A stretch of 64,000 bases of DNA from Isoetes taiwanensis (lineage: Eukaryota > Streptophyta > Lycopodiopsida > Isoetales > Isoetaceae): the NCBI GenBank assembly GCA_021234155.1, contig JAJEKV010000033.1, positions 10,796,163 through 10,860,162 on the forward strand, given 5' to 3'. A program made the translations under genes and the position numbers. Shown in pieces: positions 32,813 through 44,336 of the stretch; positions within the stretch are counted from its first letter, which is position 1; every line of letters starts with the position of its first letter. The notes beneath the pieces were generated by a model, which was not told the origin of the DNA, searched no databases, and was given only the letters and a program-made list of their open reading frames with translations.

Positions 32813-35800
32813 CTGGGTGTCTCCACTAAACAACACGATATACAATATGCTGAAAAACAGAGGCAGCAAATATGTGATCCTGAAATAAAGGGCAGTAAGG
32901 TGTGCGAGGGGTCTCATATCAATAGGCCCCAAACTCAAGGAGCAAGAATAATTGTTCATAAGAAGACACTATTGTTTGGAAAAGAAAAACGCATCATTTC
33001 TGGCTAATTAGAATGCCCATGACCATCTGCTTTGGGAATTTAACATGAGAAATTCTATCAAAACATCTACAATAGCCACTATACTCGGTAACATATCAAC
33101 ACAATATCGGTTAGGCTTTTATGCGGCAAAGACCAAACAAGCAATAACACCTCAACATCTCATCAAGCCCGATGGTATCATAGGTACAAAGTCTCCTCCA
33201 ATTCAAATGACTCATCGTCACCATCCACGACATTCCAAAAGGATCCCAAAATATTTAAACAGAAAACGCCTACAAATAGCAAGAGAAGTTCATCCATTCA
33301 ACATCGCAAATTCCAAGGCAAATGCGAGGAAGGGGTAATGTGGAGTAAATACTGAGAAGGAAAAACTTGGGGACATAAATATTTATTGAAGAATGCTTAT
33401 TACATCCACAAAATGCCCAGGTCCTAGGTCCTGTACAGATAGCAAGATAGTTAATGTATGGGTATATAAATCACGGGCAAGAGTAATTTCGTCGAAACAA
33501 AGCAAGGGTATCCAAAAGGGTATCAATATAGAACAGTTGTGAAAAACATTTGTAAACAATACTGAAATGACCAAAGGATGCAAGAGACTCCACCTGGCAG
33601 AAGCAAACTCTGCTCAAATATGGTAATTTATCCGACTTCAAGATTTTGTAGATTTGTGAAAGGAATCAAGCAAGGGAAACAAAGGATAAACTCACCTGGG
33701 GTGTAATTCCTATGACCATCTTGCATCATCAATCTATTCTCAAACAAATCTCCATTACATCAACATGTTCAATACACAGTATTGTATGTATCTATTAGAA
33801 AAGGAAGAGGCACCTGTGAATTACGGTAAGAAGGCCTAGTTAGTTCTAATATAGGGCTCTACTGTTTGACAAAATCTTGCACGCTATCCAAATAATATAC
33901 TTAAAATAGGTTGATACAAATGAAAATGCTAAGCATAGGGTGAAGAATGCAATTATTGGCACATATGCAATATGGTAGAATCTCCTGCTATCTATCCTCT
34001 AAATACCAAAGGTCCCGTCAACGGTTCCATCTCCTCCTCAAAGAGAAGTCCATAGCCATGTCATCATAAAAGGAATTATCAATATTAGGAGGCCTTCCAA
34101 AATTACAGATTATTTTATAGGCCTTCCAAAATATATAATGTACAGAAAACATTACCAACTTAACAAGTGTAATCCCCACCTTATAGCAAGATATGCTAGC
34201 AAATAACCAAAGAAGAGATATGTCTTAAGAAGATATGGTCGAGGCAAAGTTATGTTAAGAAAATGCAACTATCAAAGTAATCGTAATCACAACACTTATT
34301 ACGCTGGAAAGAAAAGGGGCAAGTAAGAATGCTTATATGGAATGGTCATCAAATCTCTATACCAGTACTTCAGATAAAAGTTTATGCTTGACAGACCACA
34401 GATTTGATTCACCATCATTCTTGAAACAACTCAGCCAATTCAGCCAATGATCGGCTCTTAACTTGATGCACCACAAACTCCAAGCATGTCCATACCAATG
34501 ACTAATGACTGGCTCCCAACTCGAGAATCAAAACTTGGACAAGGTATGAACACAAATAATGCAATGTAACGAGACACCCTAGGCAGAAAGACTTGATCCA
34601 GATGGACTTGACCAGATGAAAATTTGAGAACACACAGCAGTAACCTTGAGGTAATAGAATCTTCAAACTGTTGAATACTCTGGTGCAACTGAAGCGGACC
34701 AAGGACCCTGCTTGCCTCTTCCAAACTATTGCACTTGGCATGCAATCAATGAGAGTATTCTAAAATATAGTTCCAAAAATTGGTCTCCACTACCAAAGAC
34801 CTATTAATAAAAGCATCTGTCATTTGTGAAGGCACATAAAGTGCTCATGTCATGTATGTGCTGAAATCATCTGAATCCATAACACTTCATCTCTATCCAA
34901 CAACTTGTCAAAGGCCCTCTCTGCATCCTCTAAGCTTGCACACTTGGAACATCTATCAAAGTTTATTCCCAAGGACAATGTTGACCTGGTCTGACATTAT
35001 GCCCAACTGCACGCAGAGTGACCTTCGTGAGAGTAACCTTCCCGCTGTTGTGCATATCTGCGTATCCTGAGATCCCTGCATTCCGTAAGATTAAGCCTGG
35101 ATGTGATATTCAATGAAAGACATAGCGAGCACCAGCTAGACAATCGCAGTTGAAAATGCATGCCAATTAAAGCAATGGTGACAACAACATCCAATTCAAT
35201 ATATCCTAAAGATTCACTCATGAATCTAAGGTGCAAAGGATCCTGCAAGCTTTCAAGATGCTTAGAAACAAGAATTTATCTGAGTCGCTATAAAGTTGCA
35301 TACTGTTATCGAATAAAAGAGCCAACTTCCCTTTTAAACTCACAAAGAACCGGGTTGATCTTAAAATTGATACACATCATTCCTGGAAAGTTATCCTGCA
35401 CTTATCCGCATGGATATGCATATACTTCTATTGCAGGTTTCCAGCCTTTAGTATTCTAGCAGCATACATGGGAATAGAACAACATGCCATGTTTGATGAG
35501 GTTATAGATATGCCTCCTCTGATTATGCAGCCAACAAATCTGCAAACAAAATAACCCTGTGGAATCTGCTTAAATGGCAACTGGCGACAAAGGCCATGTG
35601 GATTTGATCATATTGCAGGCATCCAACACAACGTCAAACAAAATAACCCTTTGGAATTGTCTCAGATGGCAAATGTTCAACAAAGAAACCCTGCGGATTG
35701 GAACAGAGAGCGAACAACTGGAAAAGGGTGAAGAAAGATAGCGAGCTTCTTATGTTCGATTTGCTTCACCGCCAGAATTAGCCAGAAAAAAACCCAACAG

Positions 35801-36454
35801 AAACACATGGCCGAAACCTCCAGACCAGAAACCTCCAGACCAACAAGCAGGGCCGAAAAACATATTGCCATCTCTAGATCTTTGATTGCAATTCGGCCAA
35901 CCAAAACAACATATCCGTCGTGCACCTGTAAGCTGACAAATGGGTCTGGCCGAAACGACACCCATACATAAATCACTCAGAAAAGCAGATGGTCGCAGGG
36001 AAAACAGAAGCCACAAGAAAAAATGCAATAGCCAGAATGAGAAGCCGATTTTGGATGGCCCAAAATACAACAAGCAACCCTAAATACCAGATGGCGAACT
36101 GCAAGAAGCCGCCTAAATTGAAGCAGAACCTTGGTGATTCCGAACTTGGAGATGGCCAAGGCAACAAACTATAAAGGAGGGTTCCGTGAAATGGACGATA
36201 TTTTTTTTTTTTTGGATGCACGAATTTTAAAGGTAAGTACAAAGCAAAGCAGAACGAAGAAAAATGTATGTCGACCAAAAGAAGGTAGCTTGAAGAATGG
36301 AATAGAATAGAATAGAATAGATTTTTTAACCTCCACGGAGACCAATAGGTCATGGGACCCATACAATGGAAGAAAGAACCGACAAGTGGAGAAACATAGA
36401 GATGAGCTGATGAAGATGAAAAAAACAACACAACATACAATGCTTTCCATCTGG
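32813..36454. repeat. Array unit X2, expanded by ~3.4 kb of unrelated sequence
   Basis: The unit start (CTGGGTGTCTCCACTAAACAACAC) is present at 32808-32840 and the unit end (GAAGGTAGCTTGAAG ... GAGATGAGCTGATGAAGATGA) at 36283-36420. The middle, about 32860-36280, differs from X1 and contains no gene I recognise. It holds a GAATA microsatellite at 36298-36322 and a triplicated AACAAAATAACCCTNTGGA motif near 35545-35700. Minus-strand frames at 36731-35973 span repeat sequence and are not supported as genes. Confidence 0.6.
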
Positions 36455-37408
36455 GTGTCTCCACTAAAACAACACAATATACAATATGATATGATGTGTC
36501 TTTTAAAGCGTAACCATTATAGTCGGGATTAAAAAACCTCGCCCTTTTGGGTTTTCGAGGAAAAACCCTAACCATAATAAAAAACACTAAACAAAGATCG
36601 TTAACTGAACACAATTGAGCATGACAACGCTTAAATGAGTCGATAATCATGTTTGAAAAACTGATAGAGCAAGACTGCAACCACAAATCACGAAGCCATA
36701 CCAGAAGCTTACGAACTATCAACCTGCACAAGAAATGAGAGTATTACAACAACCACATAGCCTAGCACGGAGCTCACAATCCGCAACCCTCCACTGACCC
36801 AAGAGCTACAATCTCACAACCAACTAAACTAGGCACGAGGGCCTTTCACAACTAATAACCTAGGCACGAGGGCCTCCAATCTCACAACCAACCACTGGCA
36901 CGAGGGCCACAAACACACAAACCTCCACTGACACAAGGGCCACCATACACAAACCATCTATACGCAAAAAGGTCACAAAATCATAACCAATACTTGGCAC
37001 AAGAGACGTGAAGGCCGTACATAATTAAGCATATTAAAATGGGCGATAGGTGGGAAGATCAAGGTTTGGGGCAAACAGATAAACAGGAAGACACAGATGT
37101 GCTGATGAAGCAGAAGAATGGAAAAGGGTTATATGGAGGGAGGAAACCTAACTAACTAGAAATCATGAAGAAAATACATATGTACTACAAGATGGGGATA
37201 TTATAACAATCACATTGTAAAAAAGGCCACAACCACACAATCAAATGCTTGGCACGACGCCCATGAACTCTCTGTCTCAAGGGCCATAATCTCACAACCA
37301 CCATACTAGCAGGCGGACCACCATCTAACACACCAACCACTGGCACGAGGACCACCATACAAACCATCCATATGCAAGAGGGCCACAAAATCGCAATCAA
37401 AACCCAAC
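36455..37408. repeat. Array unit X3, left part (split by the DNA transposon)
   Basis: This copy aligns with X1 from its start to about 32425, including TTATAGTCGGGATTAAAAAA and the GGCACGAGGGCC minisatellite (36830-36960, 37335-37390). It is cut at 37408 by the terminal inverted repeat of the transposon and resumes at 48203. Confidence 0.8.
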
Positions 37409-37439
37409 AACCATCATTCATTTAAATTGGATTTATGTC
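37409..37439 (+). repeat. Left terminal inverted repeat of the DNA transposon
   Basis: A 31-bp sequence starting AACCATCATTC, identical to the reverse complement of 48172-48202. Confidence 0.9.
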
Positions 37440-37585
37440 AGGATTTTGGACCATTTTGGCACTGCAACTTTTTCCCAGGTTAGTAAATTTACATCAAGAA
37501 TGTGACTTTTTTTATAACAGCACAACATGATTGCATTAAAAATTAAAAATATTTCACATATGCATGTCGAGTTACATATTGTCAA

Positions 37586-40497
37586 TTACTTCTCAGAAGT
37601 GACCCCTAGAGATATCATAGCTTTCTTCCTCACTTCCACAGGTATTATAACCCTAGCAGTCTTGCCTGGGATGACCTTTGGGGTCCATGAAAACAAAATA
37701 GTATCTAACTCAACCCAATCATCCCCTTCAATAGGGTTTCTCTTCCATCTCTTTGTCCAACAGTCTCTATACCTTTCTTCCTCTCCCATTTGCATTTAAC
37801 CGGTGCCTTTGGACACCACCACTCCACACGAACTTTGTTCACATTGCGGTCACCTACTTCTTTGCAAACCTCTGAGATGGTGTAACCCATCCACACAGGG
37901 TATATCTCTTTGCGCTCTGGTACTATAAGTGCAAATTGATGGCAAAGCAAGTCATCTTTGGGATCATAATCCTCCAGCCCGAGATATTTAGGCCTTCCTT
38001 TCCTAGGACCAACATAGTGTTTTTCAGCAGCTGGAGGAGCCATGGACTTGCGAATACTACTAACCACATCATCAGCTTCCTCAGGTGTTATCAAGTCTCT
38101 CCACCTAGTCTTTGGTAGCCATCCATCTTTGAGTTCATCATAGGATGTGTCTACTTGTCCCAATAATCCATGTACCTGTGTCCAATAATCTATCAATGCA
38201 AGGTTGGTATCATCGGGGTTATTTTTCCAATACTTGATGTATTCAGAAATGCCGTCCAATGTGCTTTGCAATGAATCCACCTCTGGAAAAGGCTTAAGAG
38301 CTTTTGGTTGACCCCTTGGAATCTTAGGTTTACCATTTTCATCTTAAGTGCCATATAGGTACTCCCTCATCCGCCTCCATTTATCATCCGAAGGTCTCAT
38401 CTTCCATTGCATGATTGGCTTATTTCCCATGACCCGAAAAGTGTCTTGAAGAGGTCTAGATTGACCTTCCATATCAAGAGCATAACCTTCGATAAAATTC
38501 TTCCAATCGGCACCTCTTGTATGATCAACCCTATAGGAGAAGGTGAAATGCATTCACTAAGAACTTCCATTAGTCTAGGAAGATTGGTCACGGTTTGAGA
38601 TTTCAATCACAAGACTATACTTCCCAAACAATGCATCCACATCCTCATGAGTATGTCCAGGCATTAAGAACCCTAAATTCACTCTTTCAAAGACACCCAC
38701 AACTGTTAAATAAGATAGGAATGAGAACATATACCTGTTTTTATTCTGTCCAGCACAATTGTCAAGTTGGAGGAGTAACCTTGGTGGTAGATCTCGAGGT
38801 TGGGGACGTGAACTTGAGGCTCCAACATGTTCAGAAGCACCTGACTTCCTAAACCTTGCCTTAGTAAACTTCTCTAAATTATTAGGCTTTCTATCCAACA
38901 ATGCACTTTGAGAGTGGTTGGCTACCACCTCCGGGTTGTGGAGGTCACCGAATAACCACTCTCATAGTTCCTCAAGCACCTCATCACACTTCCAATATGA
39001 AAATCAGGACCATCACTCCACAATTGCAAACTAAAATGGCCATAATAAATTGGCACCGAGCCATGCACTATTGCACCTGTCAGAGAGACTTGCAAAGGAT
39101 TAGCTCTATTGATTTGCTTGGGTATGTAACTATATTGTGGCAAACAAGTCTTCGATTGATCCATCTTGTCATGTATAATACAAACATAGTTATTGGGTTC
39201 CAAACATGATAATGTTCTCCACATCCAATAAGTGGATCTACATGATAGTTGGTCTGTCATGTGATCTTTCATTTGCTCCCTTATCTTAGCCCTTTGGCTT
39301 GGTTACTTGGTCTTATCAAGAATCTCTTTCAACTTAGCACACAAGTTGCACTTTGCAAAGTTGTTCAAGTGTCTATAGTGACATGCTTGAAGTGCTTGCT
39401 CCATAGTCTCATCGGTTGGGTTGAGATATTGCGTGTACACCTAGTTCTCGAAGCAAAGCATTCACTTCCTCCAATATGCTCTTACGGGTACAATGGGATG
39501 GCAATCTCTTCTCGACAACTATTTTTCCTGTTGATCTTTCCTACTTTTATGTGGCATATTCTCAAAGATTGAATTCAACATATTTTTCAAAAACCTCCCT
39601 AGCAGCCAGGATCCTAGAAGTTGGCCTCAACATGCCATTATTTCCATGTAATGCAATTTTACTCCCCTTTGCATGACTTGCTTGCCAATTTTGCCAAGAT
39701 GAAATTGGAATGCCATGAATATGTATCCATGCAACTTTACATATCCATGTCCCTAGCAGTAGGTATTTTTTTTTCTTTGGAAATTTTTCATCTTGAAGTG
39801 CAAGCTCATGAATGGAGTACATGTAAGTCCTCCTCTCATCACAAGTATACTCTTGGAAGGTGGCTCTTGCTTCCACCAATTCATCAATTTCAAACTTCTG
39901 AACACAATTAGCCCAACAACATTCCATTCCCCTTACCTTAGTTAGAGCTTCACGTGAACAATCACTACTTGACTTGGACCTCTTGCTAGGATAATGTTTC
40001 ACCACTGAGTGTGCCCTCTTCTCTGAAAATGTGGTCCTGGCAGCTATTGGAGGTGCATTAAGAAAATCAGTATCATCCACAACCTCTGGCTCTGGTAAAA
40101 GGAATTCTCCTATAAACTCAATGCAGGCTATAGGCCATGGCATGATGCATGGAACCTCCAATTGTTTAATACAAGCAGTGCAATCCTGGTGATTTGATCC
40201 TTTTTCCTTCCATTTTTCCTCTAAACTTGTTATGGCCACACCCACTTTATCCTCTCCTAACCTTTCATCATTGACAGTCTGGATAGGATCAGCTAGTATG
40301 ATAGTTCCTTCACCTACTAGCTCCTTATTGCATTGGTGCTTCGGTTTCACCTTCTTATTCTTCCAATCCAACCTCTTTGTAGGGATAATTTGCTTAGTAG
40401 TCTCGGCCTCAACACCCTTTGGGTGGTCCACAAAGATTGACCTACAAGAACAATGTTTACAATGGGGTAACAATGTGATAAGAACATGTGGTAACAA
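37586..40497 (-). pseudogene. DUF7869-like transposase, several stops and frameshifts
   Basis: The N-terminal frame (40497-39562) has a CCWANC cysteine cluster and a helical part ending REVFEKYVEF. A CNLCAKLK / REQMKDHM segment (about 39390-39260) is a likely zinc site. The catalytic region shows three acidic motifs in order: IHDKMDQSKT (Asp codon about 39170), LQLDNCAGQNKNR (Asp codon 38763) and GHTHEDVDALFG (about 38655-38620). This D-D-D/E-like series, with DN-x-GQNKN and GHTHED, matches proteins annotated as DUF7869 in mosses, lycophytes, ferns and other eukaryotes. The C-terminal part (38553-37586) continues in two more frames. At least three frameshifts and in-frame TGA and TAA codons are seen. 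The role as transposase is inferred from the motifs and from its place between TIRs. Introns could account for some breaks. Confidence 0.75.
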
Positions 40498-40559
40498 TGT
40501 TGAAACATGTTGGGGGATAGGTATTACATTTTTACCCTTTTAGGATCCACACGCTTCAC

Positions 40560-40960
40560 CTATATAAAGTGAAATGTCTTAATATTAGTTCAAAAAAAGG
40601 ACAAAGTAATTTTGAGAACCGATTAAAGGAACTTTAAGAAATACCAAAAACCATTAAATGGACAAATATATGTTTTAAGTGCAGCCAAAAATAGGTTGTA
40701 AGTATAGCTTAGGTGTAGGTAATTATTGCAAAATTAATGGTAACATAGGGTCTATGCTAGTAGTACTAATGAGGTAAGTATAGGTCGTAAATCTAGATGG
40801 GCCAAAGTTGGTTGTAAGTATAAATTTGGGGTCTAGGTAATTATACAAAATTAATGAAAATATAGGTTTTAAGTATAGCTGACATGTGGGTAATTCTATA
40901 GAGAATTAATGATAACCTAGAGTAATTAATTCAATAGAAGTAATGATAGGTAATTCGTAT
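40560..40960. repeat. Degenerate tandem repeats upstream of the transposase gene
   Basis: Imperfect units with TAGGTTGTAAGTATA, TAGGTAATTAT and CAAAATTAATG cores recur at about 40693, 40809 and 40866. They lie just 5' of the transposase start and may be promoter or transposase-binding sequence. Confidence 0.55.
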
Positions 40961-41123
40961 ATGATATAAATCTTGTATGATGTGATGGAATCATAATTAC
41001 AACCCCGCCCTATAAGAAACCTTGCATGCAACTACTCTATATCTTGCATGAAACCCTCCATTCTTTCAACCGCCAATCCTTTCTTCCTTCTAAGCCTTCA
41101 TTGATTTCTAAGCGCCTTCTACC

Positions 41124-41438
41124 ATGGTGAGCCATGCCGCATGGCCTCGTCCCGCTCCATCCATCCGGACTCCGAGAGGCCTCAGAGGCGATAAAAAAAA
41201 ATTGATAAAGAAATCCATTCCCCCCCCCCCGATGCCGTTGTGGCTGCCTTCCCGCACCACCCAGGATAATTCTCGAGGAGTTATTTCTGAGGCAAGCTTC
41301 GGGGAAAAGATTATCGAAAGCACCCGACTGAGCCACGAGTCCCCCATACTCCCCTTGATTCAGGATGAGGAGATGGAGAACGAGATTGAAAAGAAGAAGA
41401 AATGGAGGAAGCGGATGAAGAATGGCGGGAAGAATTAG
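41124..41438 (+). CDS. Unrecognised ORF between the transposase and companion genes
   Basis: A 104-codon plus-strand frame starts with a proline/arginine-rich part and ends in a strongly charged EEMENEIEKKKK tail. A further acidic or GAAGAG-repeat segment follows in other frames to about 41580. No family is recognised. Low-complexity composition makes chance opening plausible, and a minus-strand frame over the same purine-rich stretch is certainly a shadow. Confidence 0.25.
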   Translation: MVSHAAWPRPAPSIRTPRGLRGDKKKLIKKSIPPPPMPLWLPSRTTQDNSRGVISEASFGEKIIESTRLSHESPILPLIQDEEMENEIEKKKKWRKRMKNGGKN

Positions 41439-41727
41439 ACGAAGAAAAAAAAGCAATGATTATAGACGCCCTCTCCTCCTCAAGAGGCGAAGATGTTTGC
41501 CGAAGACATCCCCAATTAAGATGATGGATGAAAGCTTCGAGGAAGAAGAGGAGGAGGAAGAAGAGGAGGAGGTAGAGGGCTGAATTTTTTTTTTTTTTAT
41601 TTAGTTTTTGGTTCGTAAGAGCGGCCGGGCATCTCCAAAAAGGCCTCAAATGAGGATTATGAATGGAGCTAGGCATCTCCTTAAACCGCCTAGAACTTCG
41701 TAATTTTGTAACAATGAGAAATGGGGT

Positions 41728-41995
41728 AACTCTAATAAAAGGCCTTATGTAAAAATTTTCAATGGCAATACAAGGATTTACTGACTGTAATATGTTTCTT
41801 TAGTTTCTACTCTAACTTGAAAGCAAAACTGTAATTTCTGCAGAAGCTGCTTTTTAATTCCGCAACTCTAATAAAAGGCCTTATGTAAAAATTTTCAATG
41901 GCAATACAAGGATTTAATGACCGCAATATGTTTCTTTAGTGTCAACTCTAACTTGAAAAGCATAACCGTAATTTCTTGAAGTCGCTTTTGAATTC
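41728..41995. repeat. Tandem duplication, 136-bp period, two copies
   Basis: Both copies start AACTCTAATAAAAGGCCTTA (41728 and 41864) and run through GGCAATACAAGGATTTA to a TAACTTGAAA segment, with about 10% differences. Confidence 0.85.
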
Positions 41996-42009
41996 GGCTC
42001 TTTCATTCT

Positions 42010-42223
42010 TAATTTTGAGAGAGTGAAGTGAGATCCAGCCCGGTGAAATATGTTTGTGTGCAAAATGTTTAAATTGTCAAAGCGGTCAATACGCTGGCGT
42101 GAATTGCATCTGATAATTAGCTTTATGCGGTTCACGCCAGTATTGGACCCGCACAATGTAAACATTTTGCACACAAACATATTCGGCGCTACCGGCGTGA
42201 TTCCTCAACTCTCTCAAATTTAA
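42010..42223. repeat. Long hairpin with ~95-bp arms
   Basis: The arms 42010-42104 and 42130-42223 are inverted copies around a ~25-base loop. A 23-bp stretch around TTTGTGTGCAAAATGTT is perfect, and GGCGTGAA/TTCACGCC closes the loop side. It could be a small MITE or give a double-stranded RNA if transcribed. Confidence 0.8.
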
Positions 42224-43420
42224 AAATTACGATGCAAAGAAGAAATTACGATCGCTTTTAAAGTACAATACAGGATACACGCATGGCATTTAAATTACAA
42301 GTGAATGGTATTAGCTCATGGCGCGAAATCACTAATTTGTTTTTCTCTCTAACTTACAGATTTATGAATTCGGCGTCTGGCGCGTATTCAACTGAACATA
42401 CGCCTGGCGCGTATTCAACTGAAGTTCCTCCTTGCCAGCATAGGCTACAAGCATAAGCTTATTCAATGAGTAGTGTCGGCTCGAGGGGCTTGAAATGGAG
42501 AATGCTAAGGCGATAATTAGAGTTGTAGACCTCGAAGCCATTTTGGGTAATATCCCAATAGGCGCACCATCTTATTTGCCGAATCTTGTATGCGGTTTAT
42601 CTTTTTTCAACAAAGATTTGAGACTATTGTGCCAAAGATTTGAGACTCTTGAGGAACAACACGGATGAATAACACATAGATGAATAACACACGGATGTAA
42701 TTAAAACAATGTAAAGAATGCGGGTTTTTAAAGAATATCCCATCCATGTAGAGAATACGGTGTTTTTAAATTCACGAATGCTCGGGTCCGGGCCTTATAG
42801 TTTTGCAATATTGTATGAATGGTCCGGCATGCAAGCGTTTTTAATTTCATACATATGACGAATCAGCTTTGCATTTTAGTATGAGCACTCAATCTTCCTC
42901 TATGTCTTCCAAGAAAATGAAACTCACCTTCTTTAAGCGAATTACCATCATGCAACAAAGGTTCCGATGCTTTCACCCATGTGGTTCCATCGGGATGCCT
43001 TCGGTAATGCTTCGTCGTTGAAATGGCAATCGGTTACTAGAATCTTCACATGATCATTTCCAAGAGGAACTCCATGGCGATTGCTTCCGGATCGATGATT
43101 CTATCTTGCAATTTCCCACCCTCCTCTTCAAATTAAATTAAATCGACATGTAGCATTCTTCTCCAACGCCGCTCAATGTCGCAAGATCATGGGATTAATT
43201 TGGAGCTTGGGTTCTGAAGAGTAGATGAACTTACATGAAGGCGACGACATCGCCAGCGCCTTCTTCCCGTTCTTAGAAGTTCTTTCGAGTTCTTCCTGTT
43301 CTTCCAAGTTCTTTCGAGTTCGAATGACAAGAAAGGCTGGCGGCAAGATTAGGTGGTAGTTTCAAATTATCCATTAATTGTACTGCTTTTCTAGCCGAAA
43401 GTGAAATCTAATTATGGGAT
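42224..43420. other. Non-coding interior of the transposon
   Basis: A GGCGCGTATTCAACTGAA unit occurs twice at 42378-42425. A CAAGTTCTTTCGAGTTC-type repeat occurs near 43270-43325. No gene was recognised. Confidence 0.4.
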
Positions 43421-43506
43421 TTGACAATACGACGGTTAGAGAGCCATTTATTTGCTTTCGTGCGATCGCGTCCCCGGCCCATTAGGCCCAATCGTAAGTT
43501 TGCTAA

Positions 43507-43692
43507 CCGTCGTTTAAAAGTCGATCCGCGAAATTTAAATATCCGCTCCCTTCTATCGGACCGTCGATTAAAAGTCGATCCGCGAAATTTTAATAACCGC
43601 TCGCTTCTATCGGACCGTCGATCAAAAGTCGATCCAATGAAACCCGTCGATCGAAAAGTTTCCCCTAACCGCCTTATGGAAATCTATATAAG
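43507..43692 (+). promoter_or_regulatory. Upstream tandem repeats and TATA box of the companion gene
   Basis: A 54-bp unit starting CCGTCG occurs at 43507, 43561 and partly 43615, each with AAAAGTCGATCC. A TATATAA box follows at 43685-43691. About 630 bp downstream a TTTGCAG acceptor-like site (ending 44316) precedes the first ATG, suggesting a spliced leader. This layout looks like a promoter with repeated upstream elements. Confidence 0.55.
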
Positions 43693-44336
43693 TTTTTGAA
43701 TTCTATTTCTTGCTTTTTTATTGTCGACTTGCTCCGGGGACGCTCAAGAACTCCGGGCACTTTCGGGAACTCAAGAACTTCAGGCGCTCAAGATCATCGC
43801 GAAGATGCAGCCCAAAGGTCGTCTTTGCTCCAAACTCGGTAGGGCGCGAGAAGATGCTCAAGGTCGGTAGTGTCATCATTACGTATGTTATTCATTCATT
43901 GTTCATTGCTCTGTATTTCTTTGTATTTCTTGTATTTTGCTCAGTATCTTCGCCTATACTCCCGTCTATTATTTACGTAGCGTGCTGACTTAAATTTCTA
44001 TAGCTGCTCACACTCCTGTCTATCATTTCTTTAGCTGCTCATTTCTGCAGCGACTTGTATTTGCATCTGCATAATAAAAGTCCTTCCTGTGTTAAATTGT
44101 CCTGCTCGTGATTAACTGTTCTATCTATAATTTATAAAGTAGTATGACCGTGTTTAGTTGGCATGCCTTCGAGTGTCTGTTCGGCATGCTGTAATTGGCA
44201 CGCCTTATGAGTGCATGTCTGTAATTGGGGACTGTATGCCATTCTGTACTTTAGCCTGGCCGGAATTGATGACCACCCGAAATCGCGCTAAGCGTGTATT
44301 GCACCCTCGTTTGCAGGGAAGAAGAGACAAAACCGA

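Noticed and set aside
35973-36731. 252-codon minus-strand ORF
   Set aside because: It runs through the duplicated X-unit start and a T-rich run, and is not conserved in the other unit copies.
31352-37408. Array units X1 and X3 as LTRs of one retrotransposon
   Set aside because: A third partial unit lies between them, no primer site or gag-pol is present, and the ends are not TG/CA.
41311-41676. Minus-strand ORF rich in Leu, Phe and Ser
   Set aside because: It is the complement of a GAAGAG/purine-rich tract; composition alone keeps it open.
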